DNA from: Collimonas fungivorans
GTDB taxonomy: Bacteria > Pseudomonadota > Gammaproteobacteria > Burkholderiales > Burkholderiaceae_D
DNA length: 64,000 bases
NCBI RefSeq assembly: GCF_001584145.1
Contig: NZ_CP013232.1
Span: 3,100,001-3,164,000 of the forward strand
Direction: 5' to 3'
The position numbers and the translations under genes are program-made. Position 1 is the first letter of the stretch, and each line of letters opens with the position of its first letter. Shown piece by piece: positions 1 to 8,871 of this stretch. The notes below the pieces were generated by a model. That model was not told the origin of the DNA and ran no database searches. It saw only the letters and a list, made by a program, of their open reading frames with translations.

Positions 1-60
1 CTTAACTCTAATGTTCACGACACCATTCGTCTTTCGACCTAACGTTAAGGCGATTTGATT

Positions 61-1371
61 ATGAGACAAATTTTTGCCAAAAAAAATTACATGCTCCTGC
101 ACGAGGACGGGACAATTCACTACCCGTTCTCAAAATTTTTGTCATCCAAGTTCATCAATCCGCACACGCACGGCGCTGTGAGTAAGTCGCTCCGAATCCT
201 CTATGTGTTCTGTCGCGCTCATCGCATCGAACTCGCGCTTCGAGCCGTCGAAGGGCGATGTCTAAGTTTCGATGAAACTAAGCAACTGGTAGATTTGTGC
301 TATCGCCCCATCCCCGAAATCGAGGCAATGTCCGATAAAAAAGTGGTCTTTCTCACCGGCGCGAAGGCCGGCAAAGCTCCGATCAACTTACCTGATGCAG
401 TCGAATCGAACACGGCGTCCAAGCAGGCAAATTATATTTCACAATACCTCAAATTTTTCTTTGAAGTGTTCCTAGATCCTAATATTCGATCCAGCACGCT
501 ACGCAATGATTTAGACCGTGCATACAATATAACTAGACATCAAATGAATACTACTATCACCGGCACAAAGCAGGGACATCACCATGACATCAAGAGCCTG
601 CCACATGACAAATTTATCGAGGTAATTCGAGCGATATTTCTCCGGCCTGAAGAACTTTTCCTGAGTGAATCAGGAAAAATCTCACGAAACCTTCTCCGGG
701 ATCGGGCAATGGCATTATTGGCTTGCGAGGGCTTGCGACCTGGGACGCTTGGCAACGTTACGCGCACGAATTACAGGCCAGAGTCAAGCCATTTGGTTAT
801 AACCGATAACCGCGTCAAACGCCGCGAAAGGGTCACTGCCAATACTCCTGTGCTGAAACTGGGCGCTAGCACACGCGTCAACAGTGCAAGTGAAACGATG
901 ATCCAGCTCTGGCCATTCACCATCGAGGCGATTGACGACTACATCAATATCGAGCGAGTTGCCGTTCTATCGAAACGACTAACCAACCAATCCAATGGAT
1001 TTCTCTTTCTGAGTGAAAAAGGTGAACCGTTTAAACACCGCGCCAGCATCACCGACATGTTTAGCCGACTCGGCATACGCCTAGCAGAACTAGGACTATT
1101 GGAAGTGGGCGACGACCCGTACTTCCCGAACGTAAGGAAATACGACTTTTGCGGGTCCGTTCTGCGTCACTCTTCAGCCGCCCTCTTCCTGAAACACAAA
1201 GGTACGGACGATCGGGCCAAGGATCAGATGAAATCACGATTCGGCTGGACGCATAACAGCAACATGCCAGAACGTTATGCGGCCCGAACAATATCGGATC
1301 AAGCAAACATCAATCTGATGGAATTCAGCGAAAACTTGATCGCCGAAGCGCAAGCAAAAAAGCATAAATAG
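61..1371 (+). CDS. tyrosine recombinase, first gene of the island recombinase operon
   Basis: Site-specific DNA recombinase of the phage-integrase fold, expected to cut and rejoin DNA through a covalent tyrosine link. Visible catalytic parts are the box I arginine in GLRPGTL (about residue 226), an LRHSS box II (Arg about 369, His 370), the HNSN histidine-type position near 398 and a PERYAAR nucleophile Tyr near 406. The 436-aa length is normal for a full-length enzyme. A TTG two codons upstream is also open, but ATG at 61 has an AAGG about 10 nt before it and is preferred. The next gene begins only 10 nt after the stop, so the proteins are probably made together. It may be the GmtY-like member of a gamma-mobile-trio-type module, or an extra recombinase; this cannot be settled by eye. 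Confidence 0.8.
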   Translation: MRQIFAKKNYMLLHEDGTIHYPFSKFLSSKFINPHTHGAVSKSLRILYVFCRAHRIELALRAVEGRCLSFDETKQLVDLCYRPIPEIEAMSDKKVVFLTGAKAGKAPINLPDAVESNTASKQANYISQYLKFFFEVFLDPNIRSSTLRNDLDRAYNITRHQMNTTITGTKQGHHHDIKSLPHDKFIEVIRAIFLRPEELFLSESGKISRNLLRDRAMALLACEGLRPGTLGNVTRTNYRPESSHLVITDNRVKRRERVTANTPVLKLGASTRVNSASETMIQLWPFTIEAIDDYINIERVAVLSKRLTNQSNGFLFLSEKGEPFKHRASITDMFSRLGIRLAELGLLEVGDDPYFPNVRKYDFCGSVLRHSSAALFLKHKGTDDRAKDQMKSRFGWTHNSNMPERYAARTISDQANINLMEFSENLIAEAQAKKHK

Positions 1372-1381
1372 GAGAATATTG

Positions 1382-2908
1382 ATGGTCTATAAGACAGTTG
1401 GTAACACAACTGTGGAGTGGAATGATCCGACTCCATTTGTCTTTACCATGCACGAAACTTCCGGTCCTGCTGACGACAGAAGAGAAAAAACTATCACGAT
1501 AGATTTGTCAGACCTTCGACGAGGCTTCGAGGACGATTTTCTGCAACACCTCAAGGAAATACTAATCCGACGGCGCAACAAAGTTATGCTATCGACGATT
1601 AATACCGATGCCGTTTATATATGTTTATTGTTTCGCAAAGTCATTGGATTCAAAATCTTCGATCGAAAGATTTCGATCATTGATGAGTCATTTCTGCTTG
1701 AGCTTCACACCGTCAAAGAAAATTTACCAGTCGGTTGCTTATGCGTTCTAAAAAAAACATTCGCCGCCAACCCTTATTCACAGTTGTTTGCGCCGGGACT
1801 ACACGACAGTGACTTTCCAGAAAAAAGAGATAGTAAGGGAAGACATGGTCGGCAGATCGACAGGATTCTCGCGAAGGCGCTCACCCGCGCCGCATGCGTG
1901 CATATTTTAAGTCAATGTGAGCAAGCCTATGACACTGGCGAAATGGACATTGGGCATTTCTCTTTCGTCAATCTGGCTTTTGCTGTCTTCTGTCGTCCTG
2001 ACAGTTACCGTCAGATTCGGTTGGAGGACCTAAAGTTTGATCAGAAATCGAATTCCTTCTTCATCTACATCATCCCGACCAAGACCCGCGTGCACCACCC
2101 CGATAAAATTTGCTATAGGCTCAACGAGCCCGTGGGTGTATTGCTTCAAAAACAACGACAGAATGTGATCGAGCGCTACGGCCATTTGGTTGGCCCGAAT
2201 GATATTGGTAGACTCGCGCTCTTTCCGGCTAGGAAACTGGGGAAGGGAAAATCAATTTGGATCAGTCGCAATGCGAATCAAAACTTCGGCAGAATTGAGA
2301 CCAGTGACAACTTTCATGGGTCCTACCTGCACGCTATTAAAAAGGCACTTCCCGATGTCCGAGGTAGCCTAAATGCCAATGTCCTGCGACACACGGTCGG
2401 GACGCAACTGGCTCTCACAGGTGCATCCGCACAAACCATTCAAGCCGTTTTGAAACATTCGAGCGAAGTTGTCTGCAGAGCCTACGTTGACATTGCCTTC
2501 GAGGGCTTATTCAACGAACTGAGCGATGCGATGCAACCCGCCTTCCAAAGCCATCTTCCGGCGTTCCAACGGTTCCGATCAAAGAGTGATCCAGTCTCGA
2601 TCGATAAGGCTATCCGGTCGGAGGATCTGGACAGCGGAAAAATTGAACTTAACGGAGAATGCGGCAGGCAAATTCAGTGCGAACACGCACCTATTGTCTG
2701 CTATGGATGCTGGCGTTTCACACCTTGCTGGGATGCGGATCACAGCGTGAACCTGAATACGGTGCAATTGGACCTCGAAGACTTTAAGAAAAGAGGTAAG
2801 CCCTTTCATCACATGCTTCAAAAGACACAGGAAGCCAAGTACCAAATTATTTTTGTGATGAACGCAGCGGATCGCTACAGGCAAGCAATAACCTCGGAGG
2901 CGCCGTGA
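1382..2908 (+). CDS. tyrosine recombinase, second gene of the operon (GmtY-like candidate)
   Basis: Second tyrosine recombinase-type protein, 508 aa. It shows a box I arginine in the CRPDSYRQIR stretch (about 205), a canonical VLRHTVGTQL box II (Arg 336, His 337), LKHSS with His about 359, and a CRAYVD Tyr at about 368. After the catalytic domain there is a C-terminal extension of about 130 aa with a Cys/His-rich patch (CGRQIQCEHAPIVCYGCW, then a further Cys and His), probably a zinc-binding module used for DNA or protein contacts. GGAG at 1371-1374 precedes ATG 1382. Its TGA overlaps the ATG of the next gene, so translation is coupled. Family name by recall only; function as an integration enzyme is inferred from fold and context. 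Confidence 0.75.
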   Translation: MVYKTVGNTTVEWNDPTPFVFTMHETSGPADDRREKTITIDLSDLRRGFEDDFLQHLKEILIRRRNKVMLSTINTDAVYICLLFRKVIGFKIFDRKISIIDESFLLELHTVKENLPVGCLCVLKKTFAANPYSQLFAPGLHDSDFPEKRDSKGRHGRQIDRILAKALTRAACVHILSQCEQAYDTGEMDIGHFSFVNLAFAVFCRPDSYRQIRLEDLKFDQKSNSFFIYIIPTKTRVHHPDKICYRLNEPVGVLLQKQRQNVIERYGHLVGPNDIGRLALFPARKLGKGKSIWISRNANQNFGRIETSDNFHGSYLHAIKKALPDVRGSLNANVLRHTVGTQLALTGASAQTIQAVLKHSSEVVCRAYVDIAFEGLFNELSDAMQPAFQSHLPAFQRFRSKSDPVSIDKAIRSEDLDSGKIELNGECGRQIQCEHAPIVCYGCWRFTPCWDADHSVNLNTVQLDLEDFKKRGKPFHHMLQKTQEAKYQIIFVMNAADRYRQAITSEAP

Positions 2909-5355
2909 TGAATAAGCCAATTGAGTTTGACATGATCAAGCGGCGGAACGCTCTGAATCTGTGGCGCGCGGAATGCAAACGGCGAATGGGACTACGCTTT
3001 CCGAAAATCGATTTTGACGCAGATTACTGGCCAATCAAGACACTATATCAGACGTCACAAGGGGATTGGTATTTTACCGAACCGTTTGCCGACTTTGCCG
3101 AAAAAGATGAAAGTTATCGCGATGTTCTGCGATGTCTTGTGGCGGAATTCATGATTGCTGGAAAACCAAAATCTATAGACTACCAAATACATGTCTTCCG
3201 TCCGCTGGCGACAGCGTCTGCCCACCGACTCTTTGATCTCACCCTCAGTGACTTGCGAAAAATCGAAGAGGACAGCTTGATTCTGGCAAGAGCTAACCCT
3301 AGCTCTGCAAATAAAATTCGAAATGCTATGAATGCCCGGACAACACTGATTGTTAAGCTCGCTGCGAAAGGTGTGCTTCCCCGCATCGGATTTAACGTTT
3401 CGGTCGAAGCCAAAACCGAACTTTCAGACATTGTCAGATGCCACTTTGCTGCACGACGCAAGGGACGAGGTGACTTACTGAACACAAAAATGGAAGCGTT
3501 CAACGACGCGATGAACGCTCTCATTGACAACGACTCACGACTCGATGCCCATGATAAAGTTGTCATTTGCGCAATAATCCGTGACTTATGTGCTCCCTCA
3601 CGAATCAATGAGGTCCTATGTTCTAGCATCGATGATCACGTGACGATTGAAGATTATGCGCAAAAATCGTGCGCAGAAACCAGCGACGTGCTACGCGCTC
3701 ACCAGATGCTGCTTGTGACGATGAAGGGGTCTAAAGGAGCCCAGTGGAGTGCCAAACCGATTCTCAAATTCATGATCGATGCGTTTCACTACGCTACGGG
3801 CGTCATCTTGGAGCACGGCAAGCGCTCGCGTATGCTCGTTAAGTGGTATCAAAAATACCCCGCAATGCTCTATCTCCCCCCCGAATTGGAATACATGCGG
3901 GGCCAAGACCTAAGCGCACACGATCTAGCAAAAATTATCTATATGACGGGAAATCTGCCTTCCGAAGCAAGAAACTCCTCGCCAAGAAGATATTTCAACG
4001 AACTCAAAAGCCGGATATTTAAGGCCCCAAATCCTAACTCCCACCAAATAAATGGGTGCCTCGTCACTCGACCAATGATCGACTTCCTACCCTGGGCCGC
4101 CATCGAGGAGTTGCTGTTAAAAAAGGTTCACCAAGCTATGGTCAATTGCCGCAAAGTGACTTCCACTAACCATTACGAGGGTGATCTATCGAAAATGCTC
4201 TTCCTGTTTGATCGGGATACAGTGCCGTTTTTGCCTTACGCCACTAGCTATGGTCATATTAACAAAAGGTTAAAGCGATCTACTACATCCAGCAGGAAAA
4301 AAGACGCGCAGCCATCCATCTTTGAAAAGCTAGGCATCAGCATGCCGGTGAATGGCCGGATTCAGGTTGCCGAAATCGATACTCACGACCCGCGCCGATG
4401 GCTGACGACCATGGCCTTGACGTACGGAGAAAAACTTTCGGACGCCCTGGTCAACAAGTGGGCCAACCGGTCAAGACTGTCACAGATTAAATACTACGAC
4501 TTTCGAACCGCCGAAAACTTGGCTGAGTTCTCGGCCATGCCGGAAATTTCCGAACTAACCGATTTGTCGATGGGTCTTGATAAGGCCCATAAGCTCGAAA
4601 ACGAATTTGGCCTGAAAACAACCATCGTCACGGTTCATGATGCCGGCATCAGCATGACCTCGATGGATCACATCGCACAGGCCATTGACGACCGACCAAT
4701 CGCCAGAACGAGCCATGGAATCATCATTATCTATCCGCAACGATATGGGATATGTTTCCATCAACATCACGAAACACCTTGTCGGAATTACAGTAACTCG
4801 TGCGTGACGTGCGACGACGGCGGTGTCGTCAAAGGACATATCCCGACGAACGATGCCGTTCGAAACCGAAATAAAATTCTCGTTACTTCGATAGTCCGTC
4901 ATTTGGAGAATTTGGCTTACGCTCACAATCGCCATGTTGCCGACGACCAGGATGCCCTGGGTGAACACATGTTGGCCTTGATCAAGCAGGGGCTCAACAG
5001 TGAACCGATGGAGGAAGTCGCCACCCAATTGATCCGCGAGTTTCACGAGATCAAACATTTGATCAAGGACAAGCTGTTAGCCAATCGTCTTCATGAAGCT
5101 TTTGTGGCAAATGGATATGTTCAGATATTGGATGATCCCGAGGTGGCAAATGGGGCGCTGCTCAAATACCACAACGCCACCCAACATGCCGCCCCCGGAC
5201 TGGAGATCGCTCTCGATTCTCACGGAGGCCGGGATCAGGTGGCACGCGATGAACAAACATTGATAGAACGCTTCCCCCAGTTCGCACCAAAGGCGATGGG
5301 CCTGAAGGATGAGCGACACCTGCTCGAAGCTGATGATGACGAGGAACGGGACTGA
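2908..5355 (+). CDS. large integrase-like protein, third gene (GmtZ / VPA1269-like candidate)
   Basis: Protein of 815 aa, much larger than a normal integrase. A recombinase-like core can be followed: Arg about 232 in CAPSRINEV, HDPRRWLTT (His 493, Arg 496/497) and a terminal KYYDF with Tyr 529/530. These are the spacings of an R-HxxR-Y active site, though divergent. Downstream, at about 616-640, a Cys/His cluster (CFHQHHETPC followed by CVTC) suggests a zinc finger, then a helical tail. The start overlaps the preceding stop (TGATG) and the next gene starts 2 nt after its TGA. Size, position and the paired small coiled-coil gene recall GmtZ (VPA1269 family) of gamma-mobile-trio elements; that match is from memory and needs a profile search. 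Confidence 0.7.
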   Translation: MNKPIEFDMIKRRNALNLWRAECKRRMGLRFPKIDFDADYWPIKTLYQTSQGDWYFTEPFADFAEKDESYRDVLRCLVAEFMIAGKPKSIDYQIHVFRPLATASAHRLFDLTLSDLRKIEEDSLILARANPSSANKIRNAMNARTTLIVKLAAKGVLPRIGFNVSVEAKTELSDIVRCHFAARRKGRGDLLNTKMEAFNDAMNALIDNDSRLDAHDKVVICAIIRDLCAPSRINEVLCSSIDDHVTIEDYAQKSCAETSDVLRAHQMLLVTMKGSKGAQWSAKPILKFMIDAFHYATGVILEHGKRSRMLVKWYQKYPAMLYLPPELEYMRGQDLSAHDLAKIIYMTGNLPSEARNSSPRRYFNELKSRIFKAPNPNSHQINGCLVTRPMIDFLPWAAIEELLLKKVHQAMVNCRKVTSTNHYEGDLSKMLFLFDRDTVPFLPYATSYGHINKRLKRSTTSSRKKDAQPSIFEKLGISMPVNGRIQVAEIDTHDPRRWLTTMALTYGEKLSDALVNKWANRSRLSQIKYYDFRTAENLAEFSAMPEISELTDLSMGLDKAHKLENEFGLKTTIVTVHDAGISMTSMDHIAQAIDDRPIARTSHGIIIIYPQRYGICFHQHHETPCRNYSNSCVTCDDGGVVKGHIPTNDAVRNRNKILVTSIVRHLENLAYAHNRHVADDQDALGEHMLALIKQGLNSEPMEEVATQLIREFHEIKHLIKDKLLANRLHEAFVANGYVQILDDPEVANGALLKYHNATQHAAPGLEIALDSHGGRDQVARDEQTLIERFPQFAPKAMGLKDERHLLEADDDEERD

Positions 5356-5357
5356 GG

Positions 5358-5792
5358 ATGGCCGGAAGAAAGGAACTTCTAACCGAGCAGGTGGCAAGGA
5401 AGATTTGCCGCATGATCGAACGTATGCCCGATGCGGAAATCCCCGTGACATGGGAGAGCATCATAGCCCATGCAAAAAAGAAAGTAGGTCATGGGTTCAA
5501 CCGCCAGATGCTCTCTCAGAAGGAGTGGAACGGCAGAAAACTCATTGCCGAGGCATTCAGCGAGGCCAAAGAAGTGCAAAGGCAGACGCAGAATAACACT
5601 ACACTCAAATACAAGACTGCTCCGCGCGCAGTACTTCAAAAACGTATCGGTGACCTAGAGGCGAAGAATCTCGCGCTGCAGGAAGAACTTGAAAAGGTCA
5701 GAGCTCAACAGATTGATAGGCTTGACGTCTTCCTGAATACCCCTTGTGACCTGCGCAAGCTGCTTGGAGATTTTTACAAGGCGAAGTCCTGA
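5358..5792 (+). CDS. small coiled-coil accessory protein, fourth gene (GmtX-like candidate)
   Basis: Protein of 144 aa that closes the recombinase operon, starting 2 nt after the preceding stop. The first two thirds look helical and basic, with a winged-helix-like run (VTWESIIAHAKKKVGHGFN). Residues about 93-118 form a heptad-like coiled coil (LQKRIGDLEAKNLALQEELE), and the tail ends FLNTPCDLRKLLGDFYK. No catalytic motif is visible. A short DNA-binding or dimerising accessory protein after a large integrase is the expected layout of a gamma-mobile-trio (GmtX) or a Tn554-type TnpC; function here is inference from context. Confidence 0.6.
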   Translation: MAGRKELLTEQVARKICRMIERMPDAEIPVTWESIIAHAKKKVGHGFNRQMLSQKEWNGRKLIAEAFSEAKEVQRQTQNNTTLKYKTAPRAVLQKRIGDLEAKNLALQEELEKVRAQQIDRLDVFLNTPCDLRKLLGDFYKAKS

Positions 5793-5979
5793 GCGAAGGG
5801 TCGTCATTGGGGAGTTTATATAATCGCTTCTATGTACCACTTTTATGAACACCCCTTGACTGACCATACCGACCCAGCCTTCCCTGCAGCAGATTTGGTG
5901 TTTTTTTAAACTGCTCAGGTCGCTGCGAGATGCTGGGCAGCACATCGGATCAGACTGTCCTTTGACGATACAATAGAGT

Positions 5980-6009
5980 TTGCACCACTGTTCTTTTATA
6001 CAGTATTAT
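5980..6009 (+). promoter_or_regulatory. predicted sigma-70 promoter of the island dinB
   Basis: TTGCAC (5980-5985) and TATTAT (6004-6009) are spaced by 18 bp, about 105 nt before the dinB start. A LexA-type box fills the spacer, so repressor binding would block RNA polymerase directly. The prediction rests on pattern only. Confidence 0.5.
5986..6005. promoter_or_regulatory. LexA (SOS) box upstream of the island dinB
   Basis: CACTGTTCTTTTATACAGTA has the full CTGT-N8-ACAG palindrome of the proteobacterial LexA operator with a flanking TA, differing from the E. coli consensus only in the centre and first base. It lies inside the predicted dinB promoter, which indicates damage-inducible expression of the island-borne polymerase. 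Confidence 0.75.
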
Positions 6010-6114
6010 GTGCGAATGATGAAGTTCATAATATTCTATTCTGTCGCCGGAACGTCGACCAATTTACGTCGAATTATTTCTGGCGTCGTTCGTCTATAGC
6101 TGCTCCATCGCTCA

Positions 6115-7365
6115 ATGACTCGCCGAATTGCACACCTCGACATGGATGCATTTTATGCATCGGTGGAATTGCTCCGTTATCCCCAGCTAATGGGCTTGCC
6201 GGTTGTAATCGGCGGTTCACGTCGGAGACCCGACGATACGATGTTAAAAGCTGCAGGCCAACGGCCTTTGTGCGATATCCCGATCTCAGCATTCCCTCTT
6301 TTGAAAGATTACACTGGCCGTGGTGTGATTACTACATCAACATACGCGGCTAGGAAATTCGGCGTTGGGTCTGCGATGGGACTGATGAAGGCCGCAAAGC
6401 AATGTCCTCAAGCGATCTTGCTTCCAGTTGATTTTGACGAGTACCGCAAGTATTCGCGAATGTTTAAATCGGAAATAATCGAGATCGCGCCAATCATGGA
6501 GGATCGCGGAATCGACGAAGTGTTTTTTGATCTGACGAATGTACCAGGGGCGCAAGACGACGGTGGGCGCATGCTAGCCGAAGCTATACAGGCTTCAATT
6601 TTGAAAGTGACCGGGCTTACCTGTTCGATCGGCGTTGCCCCAAACAAATTAATAGCCAAGATGGCAAGTGAGTTTAATAAACCAAATGGTATTTCTATCG
6701 TCTATGAGACGGACGTCGAGAGGATGATTTGGCCACTGCCCTGTCGCAAGATAAATGGCATCGGACCCAAAGCCGATGAAAAACTGATGAGTTTCGGAAT
6801 TCGGACCATTGGCGAATTGGCGATGCGAGAACATAGCTGGCTGTTACAGCACTTTGGCAAAAGCTATGGCACATGGCTGTTCAATGCAGCACGAGGTAAG
6901 GACGATCGTCCGGTCCAAACGCACAGCGAACCGGTTTCAATGAGCCGCGAAACCACCTTTGAACGTGACATGCATGCCGTGCGCGATAAAGAAGAATTGG
7001 GTGCGATATTTACTCGCCTTTGCGAACAGGTTGCTGCGGATTTGCAGCGTAAAGGTTATGTTGGAAAAACGATCGGGATCAAACTCAGATATGACGATTT
7101 TAAGATCGCGACACGTGATCATACCGTTGACAGCTACACGAATGATGAAATAGTCATTCGGCGACTTGCCGGACAATGCTTAAAGCGTGTGCCGCTTGAA
7201 CGACGATTGCGCCTTATAGGGGTTCGCGTTGGATCGCTAGAAAAGGCTGCAAATGTGGAGTCGGCTTTGAGCGTCCTGCTAAATGGCGCAACGCAACCGC
7301 CAACAAGAGTGATAAGCGCGCTGAGCGACAAAGGTGGGAATCTACCGTTGTTTGAAGAGCTTTAA
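6115..7365 (+). CDS. dinB: DNA polymerase IV (Y family), island-borne full-length copy
   Basis: Translesion DNA polymerase of 416 aa, a complete DinB. The N-terminal HLDMDAFYASVE motif holds the first metal-binding Asp residues, and RGIDEVFFDL (about 138-147) holds the second acidic pair. SCSIGVAPNKLIAKMAS, the helix-hairpin-helix NGIGPKADEKL and the little-finger domain (SRETTFERD onward) all follow in order. A LexA box lies about 110 nt upstream. The protein is roughly 55% identical by eye to the truncated dinB at 15652-16419, and its DNA is visibly more AT-rich. This implies a separate, island-carried homologue rather than a duplication. The last three bases overlap the left 33-bp inverted repeat of the cassette array. 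It probably restores Pol IV function lost when the island split the host gene. Confidence 0.93.
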   Translation: MTRRIAHLDMDAFYASVELLRYPQLMGLPVVIGGSRRRPDDTMLKAAGQRPLCDIPISAFPLLKDYTGRGVITTSTYAARKFGVGSAMGLMKAAKQCPQAILLPVDFDEYRKYSRMFKSEIIEIAPIMEDRGIDEVFFDLTNVPGAQDDGGRMLAEAIQASILKVTGLTCSIGVAPNKLIAKMASEFNKPNGISIVYETDVERMIWPLPCRKINGIGPKADEKLMSFGIRTIGELAMREHSWLLQHFGKSYGTWLFNAARGKDDRPVQTHSEPVSMSRETTFERDMHAVRDKEELGAIFTRLCEQVAADLQRKGYVGKTIGIKLRYDDFKIATRDHTVDSYTNDEIVIRRLAGQCLKRVPLERRLRLIGVRVGSLEKAANVESALSVLLNGATQPPTRVISALSDKGGNLPLFEEL

Positions 7366-7393
7366 GTGTACTAGCTCAGACTTGACCTGACAC
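7361..7393 (+). repeat. left 33-bp inverted repeat of the cassette island
   Basis: Matches the reverse complement of 15413-15445 at 30 of 33 positions, with the 16-nt core TAGCTCAGACTTGACC identical. It starts within the dinB stop codon (TAA 7363-7365). The two copies bracket the whole small-gene array, so they are candidate ends of a mobile unit or of a recombination platform. Confidence 0.7.
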
Positions 7394-7405
7394 ACGACGT
7401 CCAAC

Positions 7406-7431
7406 GACCGGCAACTTCCGACCCGTTGCGG
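7406..7431. repeat. degenerate array element, first position
   Basis: Imperfect palindrome in which CCGGCAAC pairs loosely with GTTGCGG around TTCCGACCC. The TTCCGACCC piece recurs at 9188-9194, inside a clearer element. It lies between the left inverted repeat and the first cassette gene and lacks the CGGCCA core. Confidence 0.4.
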
Positions 7432-7464
7432 ACTCTGGTGCTTCCCACAACCGGACATTCACTT

Positions 7465-7728
7465 TCAAGAAGAAGCATTATCTTTTGACTTGAGGTCCGC
7501 AAAGTATGCATCGTCTTCAATGCGGGTGCGTTGGATTTGCTCAACAATTGAATACCAGTGCGGCCATGATTCTGGCTCAGGAAATGAAGCTTTATAGTCG
7601 TTACGTTCGTCTATACTCAGAGCGAAGTAATGGGCTTCCCATTGGCGCATATATTCTTCGCCAAAACCCATGCGCCATCCAATTGAACGAAAAAGTATGT
7701 TTGGAAATTTAAGCCAAGGCGGATTCAT
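7465..7728 (-). CDS. hypothetical protein, cassette gene 1
   Basis: Small 87-aa protein rich in aromatic and acidic residues (GWRMGFGEEYMRQW, then FPEPESWPHWY). It gives an impression of a conserved proteobacterial family of unknown role, but no domain name can be supported. It has no signal peptide or membrane segment, so it is expected to be cytoplasmic. It is the first minus-strand unit of the array, with a degenerate element at its 3' side (7406-7431) and a clear CGGCCA element beyond its 5' side (8021-8044). Confidence 0.6.
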   Translation of the reverse strand: MNPPWLKFPNILFRSIGWRMGFGEEYMRQWEAHYFALSIDERNDYKASFPEPESWPHWYSIVEQIQRTRIEDDAYFADLKSKDNASS

Positions 7729-8020
7729 TATTTTGAAATATAAAGTTAAAAATCAGACCTACCCATCGAGTTAAAATCGCCCCGGTCTTGGCATGCTCTC
7801 GCGCAAAAAAATATATAAATGCGACATAGAAACTGGCCAGCCCCACGATGGAAGGTTGGAGCCGCCGTACTATTCACTTTGTGCGATGAAATTCTTTTTG
7901 TACGTTCTCTTGTACGGATTTAGCTATTATGACTGCCATAGGCTCTGAGGATCGTCCATCGTTTCATTCGTAACGAAATAGTTTGTCGGAATCGCCCCGA
8001 TTTTAGCTGACATGTGTGAC
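7729..8020. other. no gene seen; possible decayed cassette
   Basis: About 290 bp of AT-rich DNA without a credible reading frame. It holds ACTGGCCAGC near 7836 and a small GTACG...CGTAC-type hairpin near 7910. These may be remnants of an element and of a lost cassette gene, but nothing can be assigned. Confidence 0.3.
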
Positions 8021-8044
8021 CGGCTGCTCTTGGCCGGCAGCAGG
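8021..8044 (-). repeat. CGGCCA-core palindromic array element
   Basis: On the minus strand it reads GCTGC-CGGCCAAGA-GCAGC, a 5-bp stem around a 9-nt loop carrying the CGGCCA core. It separates cassette gene 1 from the HEAT-repeat gene and has the same polarity relative to the genes as every other clear element in the array. Confidence 0.65.
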
Positions 8045-8101
8045 CTATTGCAATTCGACCCAAAAATATCATTCGCCTTGCTGCAAACCAGACGCTCAAT
8101 G

Positions 8102-8752
8102 CTAAAGCTGGACCACTATAGCTTCTTCGGTCAAGCGGTCATTTCGTACCTCAATCGCCGTAATTGCCGCTTGGGCTGAAATCTTCACATCGCGCTTTCG
8201 AGATTTTAGGCCCTGCGCAAGAGCGGGTAGGGCTTTGTATGATCCAATTCTGCCAAGAGTGCTGTGGCAGTAAACCGCGTCATCGGGATCAGACGTATTG
8301 GCTAGCACTTCCAACAACTTATCTTCAGCTTCGGAACTCGCGCACCCTTGAAGAGACCGGATTGCAGCATGCCTCACAAGCCATCGACTATCTTGTAGGA
8401 GAGAGAATAGCGGTTCGATTTCGAGGCTTTCGGGCTTTGGTATTTCTGCAAGCCCGTCAAGAAGATTTGCGAGCGCATATTTATCTTTTTCCCTAGATGA
8501 GTATGCAATTAAGCGTGACGCGCATTCTAGGCTGGCACAGTTCTTTGCGATCTTACCAATGATGAAGTAGGCTGCTGATCGCTGATCTTTCGTTGGCTTT
8601 TGCGCAAGATATTCATCGAGTTCATCAACCATGGATTTGTCGTCAAGCCGCTCTGCTTCGCGATACGCATGCCAGGAAATCGAATCGCCCGAATTGATGA
8701 TTTTCTCGCGGACTGTCATTCGTTCAATTAGGTCGACTAACTCGTGACGCAT
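8102..8752 (-). CDS. HEAT-repeat protein, cassette gene 2
   Basis: Protein of 216 aa made largely of paired helices. Phrases such as SRWLVRHAAIRSLQGCASSE and ALPALAQGLKSRKRDVKISA are HEAT/PBS-lyase-type repeats, seen from about residue 85 to 200. Such proteins act as binding scaffolds; no enzyme motif is visible, and the partner is unknown. There is no signal peptide. It lies on the minus strand between array elements at 8021-8044 and 8811-8830 and forms a one-gene unit, with no visible promoter of its own. Confidence 0.75.
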   Translation of the reverse strand: MRHELVDLIERMTVREKIINSGDSISWHAYREAERLDDKSMVDELDEYLAQKPTKDQRSAAYFIIGKIAKNCASLECASRLIAYSSREKDKYALANLLDGLAEIPKPESLEIEPLFSLLQDSRWLVRHAAIRSLQGCASSEAEDKLLEVLANTSDPDDAVYCHSTLGRIGSYKALPALAQGLKSRKRDVKISAQAAITAIEVRNDRLTEEAIVVQL

Positions 8753-8810
8753 TGTTCCACCTTAAGGAAGGTTACTGTAAAGGTATTAAATTGGTCGCCT
8801 GCTCGTACAG

Positions 8811-8830
8811 CCGCTTTTGGCCGACAGCGG
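8811..8830 (-). repeat. CGGCCA-core palindromic array element
   Basis: CCGCTTTTGGCCGACAGCGG on the plus strand; in the sense of the neighbouring genes it is CCGCT-GTCGGCCAAA-AGCGG, a perfect 5-bp stem with the core in the loop. This is the cleanest example in the array. Confidence 0.7.
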
Positions 8831-8847
8831 TCCTGCTATGCACTTGG

Positions 8848-8871
8848 GGCCGCTACTGGCCGTTACTGACC
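8848..8871 (-). repeat. second, adjacent CGGCCA-type element
   Basis: GGCCGCTACTGGCCGTTACTGACC on the plus strand gives GGCCAGTAGC in gene sense. It lies only 17 bp from the element at 8811-8830 and contains the stop codon of the next minus-strand gene (8863-8865), so the element and the gene end are physically one unit. Confidence 0.6.

Noticed and set aside
61..5792. Classical RIT element (three related recombinases)
   Set aside because: Not excluded, but the 815-aa third protein and the small coiled-coil fourth gene do not fit the usual three similar-sized recombinases; kept as an alternative only.
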